64,000 bases of DNA, from NCBI GenBank assembly GCA_901472455.1, contig LR590464.1:2914001-2978000 (forward strand), read 5' to 3'. The notes beneath the pieces were generated by a model. That model had not been told where the DNA came from. It made no database searches and saw only the letters and a program-made list of their open reading frames with translations. This DNA is from Leclercia adecarboxylata. GTDB lineage: Bacteria > Pseudomonadota > Gammaproteobacteria > Enterobacterales > Enterobacteriaceae. A program made the translations under genes and the position numbers. This document shows positions 1 to 8,989 of this stretch, piece after piece (the stretch's first letter is position 1; the number at the start of each line of letters is the position of its first letter).

Positions 1-1
1 G

Positions 2-259
2 GCCCCAAACGGAGAAAAGGCACACGGTGAGAGATGGGCAGGGACACGCCGCAATGACGTAAGCCGCGCGCATCGCCCTCTGCATGGCATCGATAACACC
101 AACGGCATTGATGCCATGCCTGAAGCGCAGGAAACGGCGCGACTGAGCGGCGCAGCCATTCCGGCTCCTGCGAGCATGGATGTTGCGTCATGGGATGGAC
201 ACCCGCTGCCCCAGAGGTGCTTGGCAGAGACAGCATCGTTGGCTCTGTGTGAGGCATGA
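2..259 (+). CDS. Partial reading frame at window edge, unknown
   Basis: An uninterrupted frame enters from the left edge and stops at a TGA, giving 85 residues with no start visible. It is GC-rich with no recognisable domain or motif. It could be the C-terminus of a larger plasmid gene or chance openness in GC-rich DNA. Nothing nearby helps to assign a role. Confidence 0.2.
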   Translation, partial: APNGEKAHGERWAGTRRNDVSRAHRPLHGIDNTNGIDAMPEAQETARLSGAAIPAPASMDVASWDGHPLPQRCLAETASLALCEA

Positions 260-525
260 CAGCCGACCGGACGTCCATTGCAACCTCAAGAATTAAAAAC
301 CTATCAAGTTATTGTTTTATAATATTATTACCTTATGAACTTGTTATATTGCTACCTTGTGATGTCATTAAGATGTGATGTTGCTAATCAGTAATTCCTT
401 TCCACCTAAGGTTCAGACCCTTACCAGCGCCTTTTGCGTGAAGACCTGACTTAAGGACGGTTAGAATCTCAGGCAAAAGCCCCGGTGAAAGGGAGTTCTC
501 AACATCGCCTCCTGAAAAGATCTTT
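260..525. other. Non-coding stretch
   Basis: AT-rich sequence around 290-375 follows the edge frame. I see no gene, terminator or repeat that I can support. Confidence 0.4.
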
Positions 526-845
526 CTACTTTTTATGGGCTTCAGCCATTTCGATATATCGCGTATTATTTGCGGCCGGCAGCAACGTACTGATGCGATA
601 GTGACGCACCCGCTCGGTAAAATATTTTCTGAGATGTTACGGCTATTCTCTGGCCACCGCTTCAGGTACAACCGGCATATTCATACGTTCTTGTATGCAA
701 TAGCGGATGCGACAAGGTCTACAGCAACCTTGTCTTGGTCTTCTTTTGAAAACTTCGCATTATTTGCATCACTTATACACGCCTCCGACACAGTAATATC
801 CCGTCATCAAGCTTAATCTCATCCGCACATACGGGCTACAGACAG
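526..845 (-). pseudogene. Decayed small protein gene, unknown
   Basis: Three leftward frames join into one protein-like sequence of about 100 residues if two or three single-base indels are allowed. It reads from ADEIKLDDG through SDANNAKFSKEDQDKVAVD and AIAYKNV to AANNTRYIEMAEAHKK followed by TAG at 526. The composition is typical of a real soluble or exported protein. A hydrophobic, Ala/Cys-containing stretch lies just before it and might be the end of a signal peptide. I do not recognise the family. It is broken here, either by decay or by sequencing indels. Confidence 0.35.
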
Positions 846-988
846 CACAGGCGGGCAGATTGCCTGCCAGGGTTATAGAGGCTTAACCACCTGCCGTAGC
901 CCTACCCCTTCCCAACCTTCAAAATGAAGTGTCCGCCCATATACACTGAACAATGGCAGGTCATGAAGTAGCAAATTTTATCGACTAC
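846..988. other. Non-coding stretch
   Basis: Contains no frame that I can support. It lies between the decayed gene at 526-845 and the small frame downstream of ardA. Confidence 0.3.
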
Positions 989-1089
989 CTACGCGGTCGT
1001 CAGTTCCCCCTGACCTGAATCACGACGGCTGGCATTAATCAGGTTTTGAACTGACGCAATATGCCATGGGTCTGTGGATCAAGTTTCAT
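989..1089 (-). pseudogene. Short gene downstream of ardA, frameshifted
   Basis: A strong ribosome-binding site (AAGGAGAG) lies 4-5 bases before an ATG at 1089. The frame MKLDPQTHGILRQFKT stops at 1039. A one-base shift would continue it as LINASRRDSGQGELTTA to a TAG at 989, about 33 residues in all. It sits 42 bases behind the ardA stop on the same strand, so it would share the ardA transcript. The family is not recognised. The good RBS and the sensible continuation favour a real small gene carrying an indel. Confidence 0.35.
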
Positions 1090-1131
1090 GATACTCTCCT
1101 TAGCGGCAGGGGATCCCCCTGCCCGTCCTAA

Positions 1132-1433
1132 TCAGTTGTTGAACACATTATCGTCGACAAACACCAGACCGCCGCTGAACAAGTCACGCGCGTAGGCTTC
1201 AAAATCAAAGTAACTACGAAGCAACTCCGGAATCTCGTTCAACAGGCCGGGTTACCTTCCCAGTCTTGGAACATGAGTTGCGGATCGTGCTCGTTTGAAT
1301 GCAGGGCATATCAGGATTCGAGAAAATCATCTTTTCCGTCAAAATCGGTCAAGTCGAACCACTTTCCGAAAATGCTGCCGCAGTTGTATTTGTGCCAAGT
1401 ACCAACGTATACAGCCGGTGTTGTTGTGCTCAT
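1132..1433 (-). pseudogene. ardA: ArdA antirestriction protein, internally deleted
   Basis: ArdA is a DNA-mimic protein that inhibits type I restriction during plasmid entry. The start at 1433 (MSTTTPAVYVGTWHKYNCGS) is preceded by a GGAGG site and matches the ArdA N-terminus. The conserved MFQDWEG block and the C-terminal YFDFEAYARDLF block are both present but close together, so about 60-65 residues of the middle are missing compared with the usual ~166 residues. There is also an in-frame TGA after DDFLES and a one-base shift after GNPAC. The two point lesions could be sequencing errors, but the internal deletion cannot, so the gene is probably inactive. Confidence 0.85.
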
Positions 1434-1917
1434 GAAAATTCCTCCGTGGTATATGTCGTCTGAGTTCCGGCTTACGCCGTGCCGAAACGAAAGCCCGACG
1501 AATAGTGGAGAATGCAATGGGCGTTACAGGAGGCCGCGGCGCAGAAAATATCCTAGGCAGTCTGTACGGTTATCGAGCGAATAGTGTGCGAGAAAACGAC
1601 GGGAAGACAGGCTGCAGACATTAGATAATAACTGCGATCGGGCGAGGGTGACGGACAAGCGAACCCTTGCAGCCGCAGCGGTCGAGCTAGATTAGAGTAC
1701 GGCGTTAGCCACAGTCTACACGAATGTCACTCAATGCGTGGCCATAACACCGTGTAGGTCCGGCGGTAAAGCCGGACTACATGACATCCTTTTTTCAAGC
1801 ACGGAGGGCTCAGTTAATACTGCTTTTCCTGACACATTGTGCACAGGCTTACCCACCGATTCAGTGGATAACTTTTAAGGTAAAGTTTAAAAATTCATAA
1901 TCTGATTCGAGCTGATT
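1434..1917. other. Non-coding stretch between ardA and sopC
   Basis: Holds the ardA upstream region and sequence leading into the sopC repeats. The rightward open frame here is only the complement of ardA. No gene is supported. Confidence 0.4.
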
Positions 1918-1920
1918 AGA

Positions 1921-2196
1921 TTGGACCATGGTCCCAGTTAAGGGGTTGGGACCATGGTCCAGATGAGGGGTTGGGACCATGGTCCCAGATGAGGGGTTGG
2001 GACCATGGTCCCAGATGAGGGGTTGGGACCATGGTCCCAGATGAGGGGTTGGGACCATGGTCCCAGATGAGGGGTTGGGACCATGGTCCCAGATGAGGGG
2101 TTGGGACCATGGTCCCAGATGAGGGGTTAGGACCACGGACCCAGATAAGAGGCTGGGACCACGGTCCCAGATTAGGAATTTGAACCATGGTCCTGA
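1921..2196 (-). repeat. sopC: sopC centromere, about 11 direct repeats
   Basis: About eleven units spaced near 26 bp each carry the palindrome GGGACCATGGTCCC, the core of the SopB-binding site in F sopC. The first eight units are nearly identical; the last three, nearest sopB, are degenerate (for example GGGACCACGGTCCC). The array lies immediately downstream of sopB, as in F. The unit length is shorter than the 43 bp of F, so the spacer between palindromes is reduced. Open frames across it encode only a repeated peptide and are not genes. Confidence 0.9.
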
Positions 2197-2226
2197 AGAG
2201 GGTAAAGCAGGAAGATAACTACCGAA

Positions 2227-3198
2227 TTAATGCTTGTTTTTCTTCGTAGCTAAAAGCTCAAGCATTTCTTCAAACTTCCCTATATCTTCCTCGGAAAGTT
2301 TGGAACGATCCAGGCTGATAATCACTTTATTTCCTTTATACCGCGCTGTTGCTCCAGGAATGAACTCACGCTTTTCTGGGGGCTGATTTACTTTCTTGCT
2401 GGAATCTTTAAGCAAGGCAGTAAGAAATTGAATTATTTCATCAGCCTCAAGTACTACACCTGCTTTTCTCTTCTCTGATAGCTCAAAAGCCCCATCGAGT
2501 AAACGAGCTTCATTCTCAGAAAAGATTTTCTGTAAACTTTCGCCAGCCCTTGCGGAAAGCTCGCCTGGATGAGAGAAGAGGGCAATCACATCTCTTGGTA
2601 GCCTAGAAGTATTGATACATCTGGTTATGACTTTCCTTGAGATGTTTTCAGCATCGGCCAAGGCAGAGATATTTCCGTTAAATTCTTTTTCTAAACGTTG
2701 AGAATAACGCGTACCTCTTTCATAAGCACTTGTCGGTCTGTAATCATTTCCAAGTTTGCATAAAGCATCCATCTGTTCGTCATCAAGTGCACCAACGAGT
2801 ATGCGATACTCAGTTGATGTAAGGATGGCAGTCATGCGACGACGACTACCATCGGCAACTTCAATATGACCGTCGACCTTACGCCCAAACGCCGGATTTT
2901 GTTGGCCGGTAAGCAAGAACGATGGTATGAGATCGTCCAAAGCCTCTTCTGTTAGAAAAGCTTGATCACGTTCATTACCAGCCCAGACCTTAGTTGAGCT
3001 GGCGACATCTGCACCGGGTATGGTCTCAAGAATAAATTTTACTTCTCGTCCACACACGGGAAGGGTAATAGTATTACCCTTTGCCATAGCGCCTACTCGA
3101 GCAATTAGTGTGTCTACCATAGGAGCTGCAGGGGCCGATACAGTAGTTACAGGAACGACTGAAGGAGTAGATTTAGGGATGATAGGTGCGCGTTTCAT
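2227..3198 (-). CDS. sopB: SopB, ParB-family centromere-binding protein
   Basis: SopB binds the sopC palindromes, spreads into a partition complex and stimulates the SopA ATPase to segregate the plasmid. The 323-residue product matches F SopB through most of its length: [12 protein letters not shown] near residue 30, the ParB box with [14 protein letters not shown] and the ADGSRRR arginine patch, the helix-turn-helix region [15 protein letters not shown], and a C-terminal dimerisation segment. I chose the ATG at 3198 (MKRAPIIPK) because it matches F SopB and overlaps the sopA stop as TAATG, a sign of translational coupling. A start five codons upstream at 3213 is possible but less likely. Confidence 0.95.
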   Translation of the reverse strand: MKRAPIIPKSTPSVVPVTTVSAPAAPMVDTLIARVGAMAKGNTITLPVCGREVKFILETIPGADVASSTKVWAGNERDQAFLTEEALDDLIPSFLLTGQQNPAFGRKVDGHIEVADGSRRRMTAILTSTEYRILVGALDDEQMDALCKLGNDYRPTSAYERGTRYSQRLEKEFNGNISALADAENISRKVITRCINTSRLPRDVIALFSHPGELSARAGESLQKIFSENEARLLDGAFELSEKRKAGVVLEADEIIQFLTALLKDSSKKVNQPPEKREFIPGATARYKGNKVIISLDRSKLSEEDIGKFEEMLELLATKKNKH

Positions 3199-4364
3199 TA
3201 GCGGATCTCCCAACGAGGTTTAATGAGACGGTCGAAAATTTCATTACAAACCGGCTCCCAAATTGCGAGCGCATTCCTCCATGCTCCAGTAGAAGAACGC
3301 TGATCAATTGCTTGTTCGAATACTGTACGCATTCGAATTTGGCCTTTACCTACTTCATCCGTTTCGCGTACCACGTTTTTAAGAACCATGCTTCCCCATG
3401 CATCCCTGATTTGCTCTTCCATCCAAGGCGACTGGGAACCATTATTATTGTTATATTTAGTAAGCAAGATTCTGACATCTGGTTCAAAGCCTTGGAGATC
3501 CACATTCTTCAGCAAATCCCGGAGCATATCGAAAAATTGCAATGCAGAGGTATAGTCAAAGAGCTCAGCGGGGGTAGGGACTAATAACACGTCAGCAGCA
3601 CATACAACGTTGATTGTGCCGATACCAAGGTTAGGAGCACTATCGATAACAACAACATCGTAATCATGGGCTACCGTTTCAATGGCCAGCCTTAGCATCA
3701 TGTGAGGTTCTGTCGGCAGCTTTCCTTCGTCGAAACGACCCATCAACTCAGTTTCAATACGATGTAAGGCCAGACAAGAAGGGATGATATCAAGGCCAGG
3801 CCAGCATGTTGGTTTTATCGCATATGAAGCATCATCTCGTTCACCGAGATAGAAGGGGAGGAGAGTATCTTCAGAATGAATATGTAAATCAGGAACCCAA
3901 CCGTGATACATCGAGGCCGTACCTTGCGGATCGTTGCCTTCGACTAACAGTACGCGAAGCCCTTTTAAAGCCAGATCCTGAGCAAGATGAACGGAGACAG
4001 AAGTTTTATAAACTCCACCTTTATGAGCTGCAACACCGATTACCGGAGGTAAGCTTTCATCTGGGCGACGGAGGCGGGTACCAAACACATCTCGCATGTG
4101 GTTTATTTGCTCAATGGTATAGCCAACGCGCTGTTCAACGCGTCCTCGTAATTCCATATCTGGATGCGGCAATCGTCCTGCTTTTTCAGCGTCACGAATA
4201 GCCTGGGATGAAACACCGATCAGGTCGGCTGCCTCACCAACTCGCCACCGACGGGTTATTTTTCTTGCTTCAGGACTATCATCATTAAATTGAGCAATTG
4301 CGATGGCTTTCGTCATCTCATGTCCAGCTGCAATGCATTGGTTAAGCGTATCCATTAATCCCAT
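3198..4364 (-). CDS. sopA: SopA, ParA-family partition ATPase
   Basis: SopA is the Walker-type ATPase that forms the nucleoid-bound gradient for plasmid segregation and represses its own operon. The 388-residue protein has an N-terminal helix-turn-helix ([22 protein letters not shown]), a deviant Walker A KGGVYKTS near residue 120, and a Walker B region [10 protein letters not shown]. Its length equals that of F SopA and most residues match. It forms an operon with sopB, with the stop overlapping the sopB start. Four CTTTGC-type sites upstream fit SopA autoregulation. The gene is intact, unlike the second partition cassette at 7-11 kb. Confidence 0.96.
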   Translation of the reverse strand: MGLMDTLNQCIAAGHEMTKAIAIAQFNDDSPEARKITRRWRVGEAADLIGVSSQAIRDAEKAGRLPHPDMELRGRVEQRVGYTIEQINHMRDVFGTRLRRPDESLPPVIGVAAHKGGVYKTSVSVHLAQDLALKGLRVLLVEGNDPQGTASMYHGWVPDLHIHSEDTLLPFYLGERDDASYAIKPTCWPGLDIIPSCLALHRIETELMGRFDEGKLPTEPHMMLRLAIETVAHDYDVVVIDSAPNLGIGTINVVCAADVLLVPTPAELFDYTSALQFFDMLRDLLKNVDLQGFEPDVRILLTKYNNNNGSQSPWMEEQIRDAWGSMVLKNVVRETDEVGKGQIRMRTVFEQAIDQRSSTGAWRNALAIWEPVCNEIFDRLIKPRWEIR

Positions 4365-4384
4365 TTGAAACTCCTTTAAATCAA

Positions 4385-4481
4385 CTTTGCATAATTATAT
4401 TAAATCTTGAGAAAACAAGCAAAGCAACAAAATATATGCAAACCCACTAAAAAAATGCAAAGCGCATCAAATCCTGCAAAG
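4385..4481 (-). promoter_or_regulatory. sop operator with four CTTTGC boxes
   Basis: CTTTGC occurs at 4385-4390 on the plus strand and as GCAAAG at 4419-4424, 4457-4462 and 4476-4481. The F sop promoter is repressed by SopA through CTTTGC repeats. The position just upstream of sopA fits. An IS1 copy starts 28 bases beyond the last box, so the promoter region is close to the insertion boundary. Confidence 0.7.
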
Positions 4482-4508
4482 TTGATGGCTTTTTAAACAT
4501 AATCCTTC

Positions 4509-5277
4509 GGTAATGCTACCAACTTACTGATGTAGTGTATGATGGTGTTTTTGAGGTGCTCTGGTGGCGTCCATCTCTGTCAGCTGTCCCTCCTGTTCTG
4601 CTACCCAGGGCGTGGTGCGTAACGGCAAAAGTACTGCCGGGCATCAGCGTTATCTCTGTTCTCACTGCCGTAAAACATGGCAGCTCACCTTCACTTACAC
4701 CGCATCTCAGCCCGGCACACACCAGAAAATCATTGATATGGCCATGAACGGAGTCGGTTGCCGCGCCACCGCACGCATTATGGGCATTGGTCTCAACACC
4801 ATTTTCCGCCATTTAAAAAAACTCAGGCCGCAGTCAGTAACCTCCCGGATACAACCGGGCAGTGATGTCATTGTCTGTGCGGAGATGGACGAGCAATGGG
4901 GCTACGTCGGGGCAAAATCACGTCAGCGCTGGCTGTTTTACGCGTATGACAGGATACGAAGAACGGTGGTGGCGCATGTCTTTGGTGAGCGCACCATGGC
5001 TACGCTGGAACGTCTTCAGGGCCTGTTGTCGGCCTTTGAGGTGGTGGTATGGATGACGGACGGATGGCCGCTGTATGAGTCACGCCTGAAGGAAAAGCTG
5101 CACGTTATCCGCAAGCGTTACACGCAGAGAATTGAACGGCATAACCTGAATCTGAGGCAGCATCTTGCCCGGCTGAGCAGGAAATCGCTGTCGTTCTCAA
5201 AATCGGTGGAGTTGCATGACAAAGTCATCGGGCATTATCTGAACATAAAACACTATCAGTAAATTGGAGTCATTACC
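4509..5277 (+). mobile_element. IS1, copy 1
   Basis: A complete IS1-family element, 769 bp, with left end GGTAATGCTACC and right end GGAGTCATTACC. It is the first of three copies in the same orientation flanking the duplicated replicon. Its left flank is the sop promoter region and its right flank is the replicon module. No 8-9 bp target duplication is seen around it, as expected after recombination between copies. Confidence 0.93.
4564..5262 (+). CDS. insAB: IS1 InsAB' transposase, fused in one frame
   Basis: IS1 normally makes its transposase by a -1 ribosomal slip at an A6C run between insA and insB'. Here the run is A7 (near 4814-4820), so the two parts are read continuously as 232 residues. 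InsA contributes a zinc-finger-like CPSC...CSHC segment and helix-turn-helix. The InsB' part holds the DDE region including MDEQWGYVG and [11 protein letters not shown]. The GTG start matches canonical IS1. An inserted A is known to give constitutive InsAB' in IS1 studies. A homopolymer sequencing error is equally possible, because copies 2 and 3 have A6. Confidence 0.8.
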   Translation: MASISVSCPSCSATQGVVRNGKSTAGHQRYLCSHCRKTWQLTFTYTASQPGTHQKIIDMAMNGVGCRATARIMGIGLNTIFRHLKKLRPQSVTSRIQPGSDVIVCAEMDEQWGYVGAKSRQRWLFYAYDRIRRTVVAHVFGERTMATLERLQGLLSAFEVVVWMTDGWPLYESRLKEKLHVIRKRYTQRIERHNLNLRQHLARLSRKSLSFSKSVELHDKVIGHYLNIKHYQ

Positions 5278-5409
5278 CATCTTTCAAACTTCATAATAGG
5301 AAACTAAAAGTACACCTGAGTACTTCCCTTCTATGTTTACCCATAGATCCGCGCATTCTCATATGTAGGTTACAGTGCCACTATTTACCGAATATCTCTC
5401 CACGTAAAA

Positions 5410-5623
5410 GCGGTCACTTTCATAAATGGGCGGGAGCATTCATAACAGGCGGTTACTTTCATAACTTAACCAAAAGTAAAGTATCGCTGCGTTCATAAAA
5501 TCAGGCTCATTTGGCCAGCTTTAGGCCATCAGAATGGGCTCCAGTTATGAAACTAATCGCTTTTGGTTGATACCTTATGAATATGACCGCTTTTTAGCGT
5601 CGTACTTATGAATGTGACCGCCT
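5410..5623 (-). other. Downstream iterons of Rep_3 replicon, copy 1
   Basis: Six degenerate copies of the iteron TTATGAAAGTAACCGC lie beyond the rep stop. Three are inverted at 5410-5423, about 5430-5443 and about 5449-5462, and three are direct near 5545, 5576 and 5607. RepFIB-type replicons have iterons on both sides of rep; the downstream set usually takes part in copy-number and incompatibility control. Confidence 0.7.
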
Positions 5624-6497
5624 TCACGCGACGGTTAACGCGAGTCTCGGCGAGCGGTTATGAACAATGAACATGATTTCCCGACCTTTTTTGTTTTCGT
5701 TGTAATCAAGATAACCAATGCTCTTCAGATCCTTCATCGCGCGCCGTATGGTTGCATTCTGGTCTTTAACCTGAGATTCCATAGCAAGCCTTTCACGTAG
5801 ACGCTTCATAGAGACGTACAGCGTGCCTGCTGGCATGCTTTCGAAATAGACATACAGAGACTGAGCAGACTCTTTACGTGACAGCGCCGAGAGTGCTTTT
5901 AGACCAAGCAGAACCTTATGATCGTAGCGATATAATTCCCAGAGGCTTGGGTCACCGACTAATTCGACCATATTAGTATCCATGTCCAGCTGGGCACGCT
6001 GCACAAGGTGAGTAACGAGGCTGCGCTTTCCATCTTGGCTACGAAACGAGAGAGTAACGCTGGATAGGTTAAACAGTGCCTCACTTAACCGGTTACGGGC
6101 ACGTCCATTGATATCTGTTGGCCGGAGGCCGCACATCCTTGCAAACTCAGAGAACGGCAGACAAATTTTATCCGCAGTATATCCGTACTTGGAGAAAGCA
6201 GAAATGATGCCAATCCAGGTTTTAAAGTCAGTTGACATGCCGAGCTTTGCGCCCTGAATTTTGATGTTGGTATAGCCTTCCTGTCGAGCCACCTCCAGGC
6301 TGGATAGTTCTTCAGAAGCATCAATCAGAAAATCGCGTTTTCCCTTTTCCTTTGGCGACACAGGAGTAAAACACGCTAAGACGTAACAGAGCTACAGGCT
6401 GAACTGTCTTATTACTGTTCGGAGTCAGTTCATAACTTTCTCCAGAACCTTTCTTGTTGATAGCAAAAGGACTTTGCTGCGCTTCAGAATTTTCCAT
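5624..6497 (-). CDS. rep: Rep_3 family replication initiator, copy 1 (frameshifted)
   Basis: This is the initiator of an iteron-regulated replicon, matching copy 2 at 8990-9862. The ATG at 6497 is followed by about 43 codons. An extra A near 6366-6370 (GTAAAACACGC versus GTAAACACGC in copy 2) then breaks the frame, leaving 245 residues open from MSPKEKGKRDF. All later residues are identical to copy 2. The lesion lies in a homopolymer and may be a sequencing error. If real, only copy 2 makes full-length Rep. Confidence 0.85.
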
Positions 6498-6970
6498 TTA
6501 TCCACATCCAGTGAGTAAAAGCAGCCATGATTATGATAGTAACCGCATCTATGTTATGAAAATAACCGCCTCAGTTATGAAAGTAAACGCTACGGTCATG
6601 AAAGTAACCGCTTTTATTATGAAAGTAACCGTCAGGATCCTGTTTTTTTAATTATGGATCATATACTTATAGGGGGTGTGATCTCTTTTGTACTTATATG
6701 ATCTGTATATTGATCTAAATAATTGATCTATCCGTTGGATATGTGGATAAAATTGATAGTAATCATGATGCTACAGAAGCATATGCAAGGTGGTGTTTCG
6801 AGCGTAAGTGCTACCTTCGATTCTGAAGCAATTGCGCTTCCTCGCCTGTTCGCGGGCAAGCCCGGTCACAGGCTGTGGCGAGCACTAGGATTGTATCCCT
6901 TCGAACCGGGCTCGTTAGTTCATGGTTTGTTAAACTGACATTGACCATAACCCCTAACCCCTAACCCAAT
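6498..6970 (-). other. Origin region of Rep_3 replicon, copy 1
   Basis: Five iterons of the form TTATGAAAGTAACCGC lie at 6531-6631 with 21-23 bp spacing, upstream of rep. A perfect DnaA box TTATCCACA abuts the rep start (6498-6506) and a second, inverted box is at 6742-6750. Five GATC sites cluster at 6657-6728 in AT-rich DNA. A short tandem repeat of CCCCTAA follows at about 6949-6968. Together these are the standard parts of an iteron origin. Short open frames through this region are not credible genes. Confidence 0.8.
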
Positions 6971-7000
6971 TTTGATAAGCGTAGACAAATAGCCTGATGA

Positions 7001-7042
7001 ACATTTGAGTAAATAAGTTTAGGAGTAAAATCTCATTTACTC
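7001..7042 (-). promoter_or_regulatory. ACTC/GAGT boxes downstream of parG, copy 1
   Basis: GAGT or ACTC occurs at about 7007, 7024 and 7039, separated by AT-rich spacers. ParG of the parFGH system binds ACTC tetramer boxes in AT-rich DNA. These may be part of the centromere. The boxes are short and could be chance, but they recur on the other side of parG. Confidence 0.4.
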
Positions 7043-7216
7043 ATTATCTTTTAGCCATGCATCGACAAGGTCATTCATCACGTCAGAAATCGATGCTCCT
7101 TTTCGAGCACATGCGGCTTTCAGTCTTTGATGTTTATCTTCTGGCATGTTGAAGTTCACACGCTTTTGTACAGCCGCAGGTGCTGGCTGATTGCGATTCT
7201 GCTTTACTAAACTCAT
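7037..7216 (-). CDS. parG: ParG-like ribbon-helix-helix partition protein, copy 1
   Basis: A 59-residue protein with a flexible basic N-terminus followed by a ribbon-helix-helix fold (KRVNFNMPEDKHQRLKAACARKG, then SISDVMNDLVDAWL). This resembles ParG/ParB proteins that pair with ParF-type ATPases. I chose the ATG at 7216 (MSLVKQNRNQ) because GGAG lies about nine bases upstream; the frame opens six codons earlier without an RBS. It follows parF on the same strand with 52 bases between. It is identical to copy 2 at 10399-10578. Confidence 0.75.
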   Translation of the reverse strand: MSLVKQNRNQPAPAAVQKRVNFNMPEDKHQRLKAACARKGASISDVMNDLVDAWLKDNE

Positions 7217-7227
7217 TGAATTACTCC

Positions 7228-7268
7228 AATACACATTTACTCATTTGAGTTTATGTGTAAATGTGTAT
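7228..7268 (-). promoter_or_regulatory. Inverted repeats between parF and parG, copy 1
   Basis: A perfect 11-bp inverted repeat TACACATTTAC/GTAAATGTGTA (7230-7240, 7257-7267) encloses the palindrome ACTCATTTGAGT (7239-7250). ACTC boxes are the known ParG recognition units, so this may be an operator or centromere element. A role as a translational attenuator is the alternative. Confidence 0.5.
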
Positions 7269-7872
7269 TTAATCAACTAACTTGAGGATTTCACCTGCCA
7301 GAACTTCTATTTCGCCTTTCGCTGCACCATCGTTGGTATCAAATACAGTTTTCTCCATCAAGCACAGATTTGACGTAGCTCTGCCGCTGCGTGATTGCAG
7401 TTTTTAAGGAAGCGATACCTGTTGCAAGCGATACTTTCACGTAACACAGTGAGCATTGTTGCTTGCTCGATTTTGCGAGTAATAAGGAAGCGGCATTCTA
7501 CCGGTCTGTTATACGACTGTGCTTCAAGAACACTGATAACTGCACCCGAGGCCGAAAAATCAAGAGGTGACGGCGTAACAGGGATGATGACTAGGTCACT
7601 AACCATCACAGCAGCTGCAGTTATAACAGAAAGAGCGCCAGCGCCATCGATGATGACATAGTCATAGTCCGCCCAGTTCTTTTCTGATGGTATAGACATC
7701 TTTCTCGGATGCAGCAGTAAAAACATCGAAGTTTGCTTTTTCTGCTTTGTTCCAGTTCGCCAGGCTTTGCTGTGGATCTGTGTCAACAACTGCTACACGA
7801 TGTTTTTTTTGCAATGCTGGTACTAACATTGATTGTCACGGTAGTTTTACCGCTTCCGCCCTTAGGATTCAG
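7269..7872 (-). pseudogene. parF: ParF/ParA-like partition ATPase, 5' cut by IS1, copy 1
   Basis: This Walker-type ATPase of the ParF subfamily would partner ParG. The deviant Walker A KGGSGKTT lies right at the IS1 junction (in copy 2, PKGGSGKTTVTINV). Further blocks are VVDTDPQQSLANW, YDYVIIDGAGALSV and the C-terminus ILKLVD. IS1 removed the start codon and about the first four residues, and no substitute ATG is in frame. This copy also has extra bases near 7351, 7425, 7671, 7722 and 7806 compared with copy 2, most of them in homopolymers. Confidence 0.75.
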
Positions 7873-8643
7873 GGTGATGCTACCAACTTACTGATGTAGT
7901 GTATGATGGTGTTTTTGAGGTGCTCTGGTGGCGTCCATCTCTGTCAGCTGTCCCTCCTGTTCTGCTACCCAGGGCGTGGTGCGTAACGGCAAAAAGTACT
8001 GCCGGGCATCAGCGTTATCTCTGTTCTCACTGCCGTAAAACATGGCAGCTCACCTTCACTTACACCGCATCTCAGCCCGGCACACACCAGAAAATCATTG
8101 ATATGGCCATGAACGGAGTCGGTTGCCGCGCCACCGCACGCATTATGGGCATTGGTCTCAACACCATTTTCCGCCATTTAAAAAACTCAGGCCGCAGTCA
8201 GTAACCTCCCGGATACAAACCGGGCAGTGATGTCATTGTCTGTGCGGAGATGGACGAGCAATGGGGCTACGTCGGGGCAAAATCACGTCAGCGCTGGCTG
8301 TTTTACGCGTATGACAGGATACGAAGAACGGTGGTGGCGCATGTCTTTGGTGAGCGCACCATGGCTACGCTGGAACGTCTTCAGGGCCTGTTGTCGGCCT
8401 TTGAGGTGGTGGTATGGATGACGGACGGATGGCCGCTGTATGAGTCACGCCCTGAAGGAAAAGCTGCACGTTATCCGCAAGCGTTACACGCAGAGAATTG
8501 AACGGCATAACCTGAATCTGAGGCAGCATCTTGCCCGGCTGAGCAGGAAATCGCTGTCGTTCTCAAAATCGGTGGAGTTGCATGACAAAGTCATCGGGCA
8601 TTATCTGAACATAAAACACTATCAGTAAATTGGAGTCATTACC
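7873..8643 (+). mobile_element. IS1, copy 2
   Basis: An IS1 copy of 771 bp between the two replicon units. The left end is GGTGATG, as in copy 3. Extra bases near 7992, 8217 and 8450 relative to copies 1 and 3 break both insA and insB'. All fall in short homopolymers. Its flanks show that it is the hybrid junction of the tandem duplication. Confidence 0.92.
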
Positions 8644-8775
8644 CATCTTTCAAACTTCATAATAGGAAACTAAAAGTACACCTGAGTACTTCCCTTCTAT
8701 GTTTACCCATAGATCCGCGCATTCTCATATGTAGGTTACAGTGCCACTATTTACCGAATATCTCTCCACGTAAAA

Positions 8776-8988
8776 GCGGTCACTTTCATAAATGGGCGGG
8801 AGCATTCATAACAGGCGGTTACTTTCATACTTAACCAAAAGTAAAGTATCGCTGCGTTCATAAAATCAGGCTCATTTGGCCAGCTTTAGGCCATCAGAAT
8901 GGGCTCCAGTTATGAAACTAATCGCTTTTGGTTGATACCTTATGAATATGACCGCTTTTTTAGCGTCGTACTTATGAATGTGACCGCC
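8776..8988 (-). other. Downstream iterons of Rep_3 replicon, copy 2
   Basis: The same six degenerate iterons as in copy 1, with a missing A and an extra T as the only visible differences. Confidence 0.7.
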
Positions 8989-8989
8989 T

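Noticed and set aside
384..671. A 95-codon leftward frame as an intact gene
   Set aside because: Only parts of it look protein-like, and these join better with other frames into the broken gene at 526-845.
1861..2188. Two leftward open frames of about 90 codons encoding a repeated peptide
   Set aside because: They are the sopC repeats read as protein; the periodicity and palindromes explain them.
1921..2196. Possible CRISPR array
   Set aside because: Units are about 26 bp with no unique spacers, and the palindrome is the SopB site.
6723..6938. A rightward 71-codon frame in the origin region (and its copy at 10088)
   Set aside because: It runs through the DnaA box and origin, has no RBS, and its end differs between copies.
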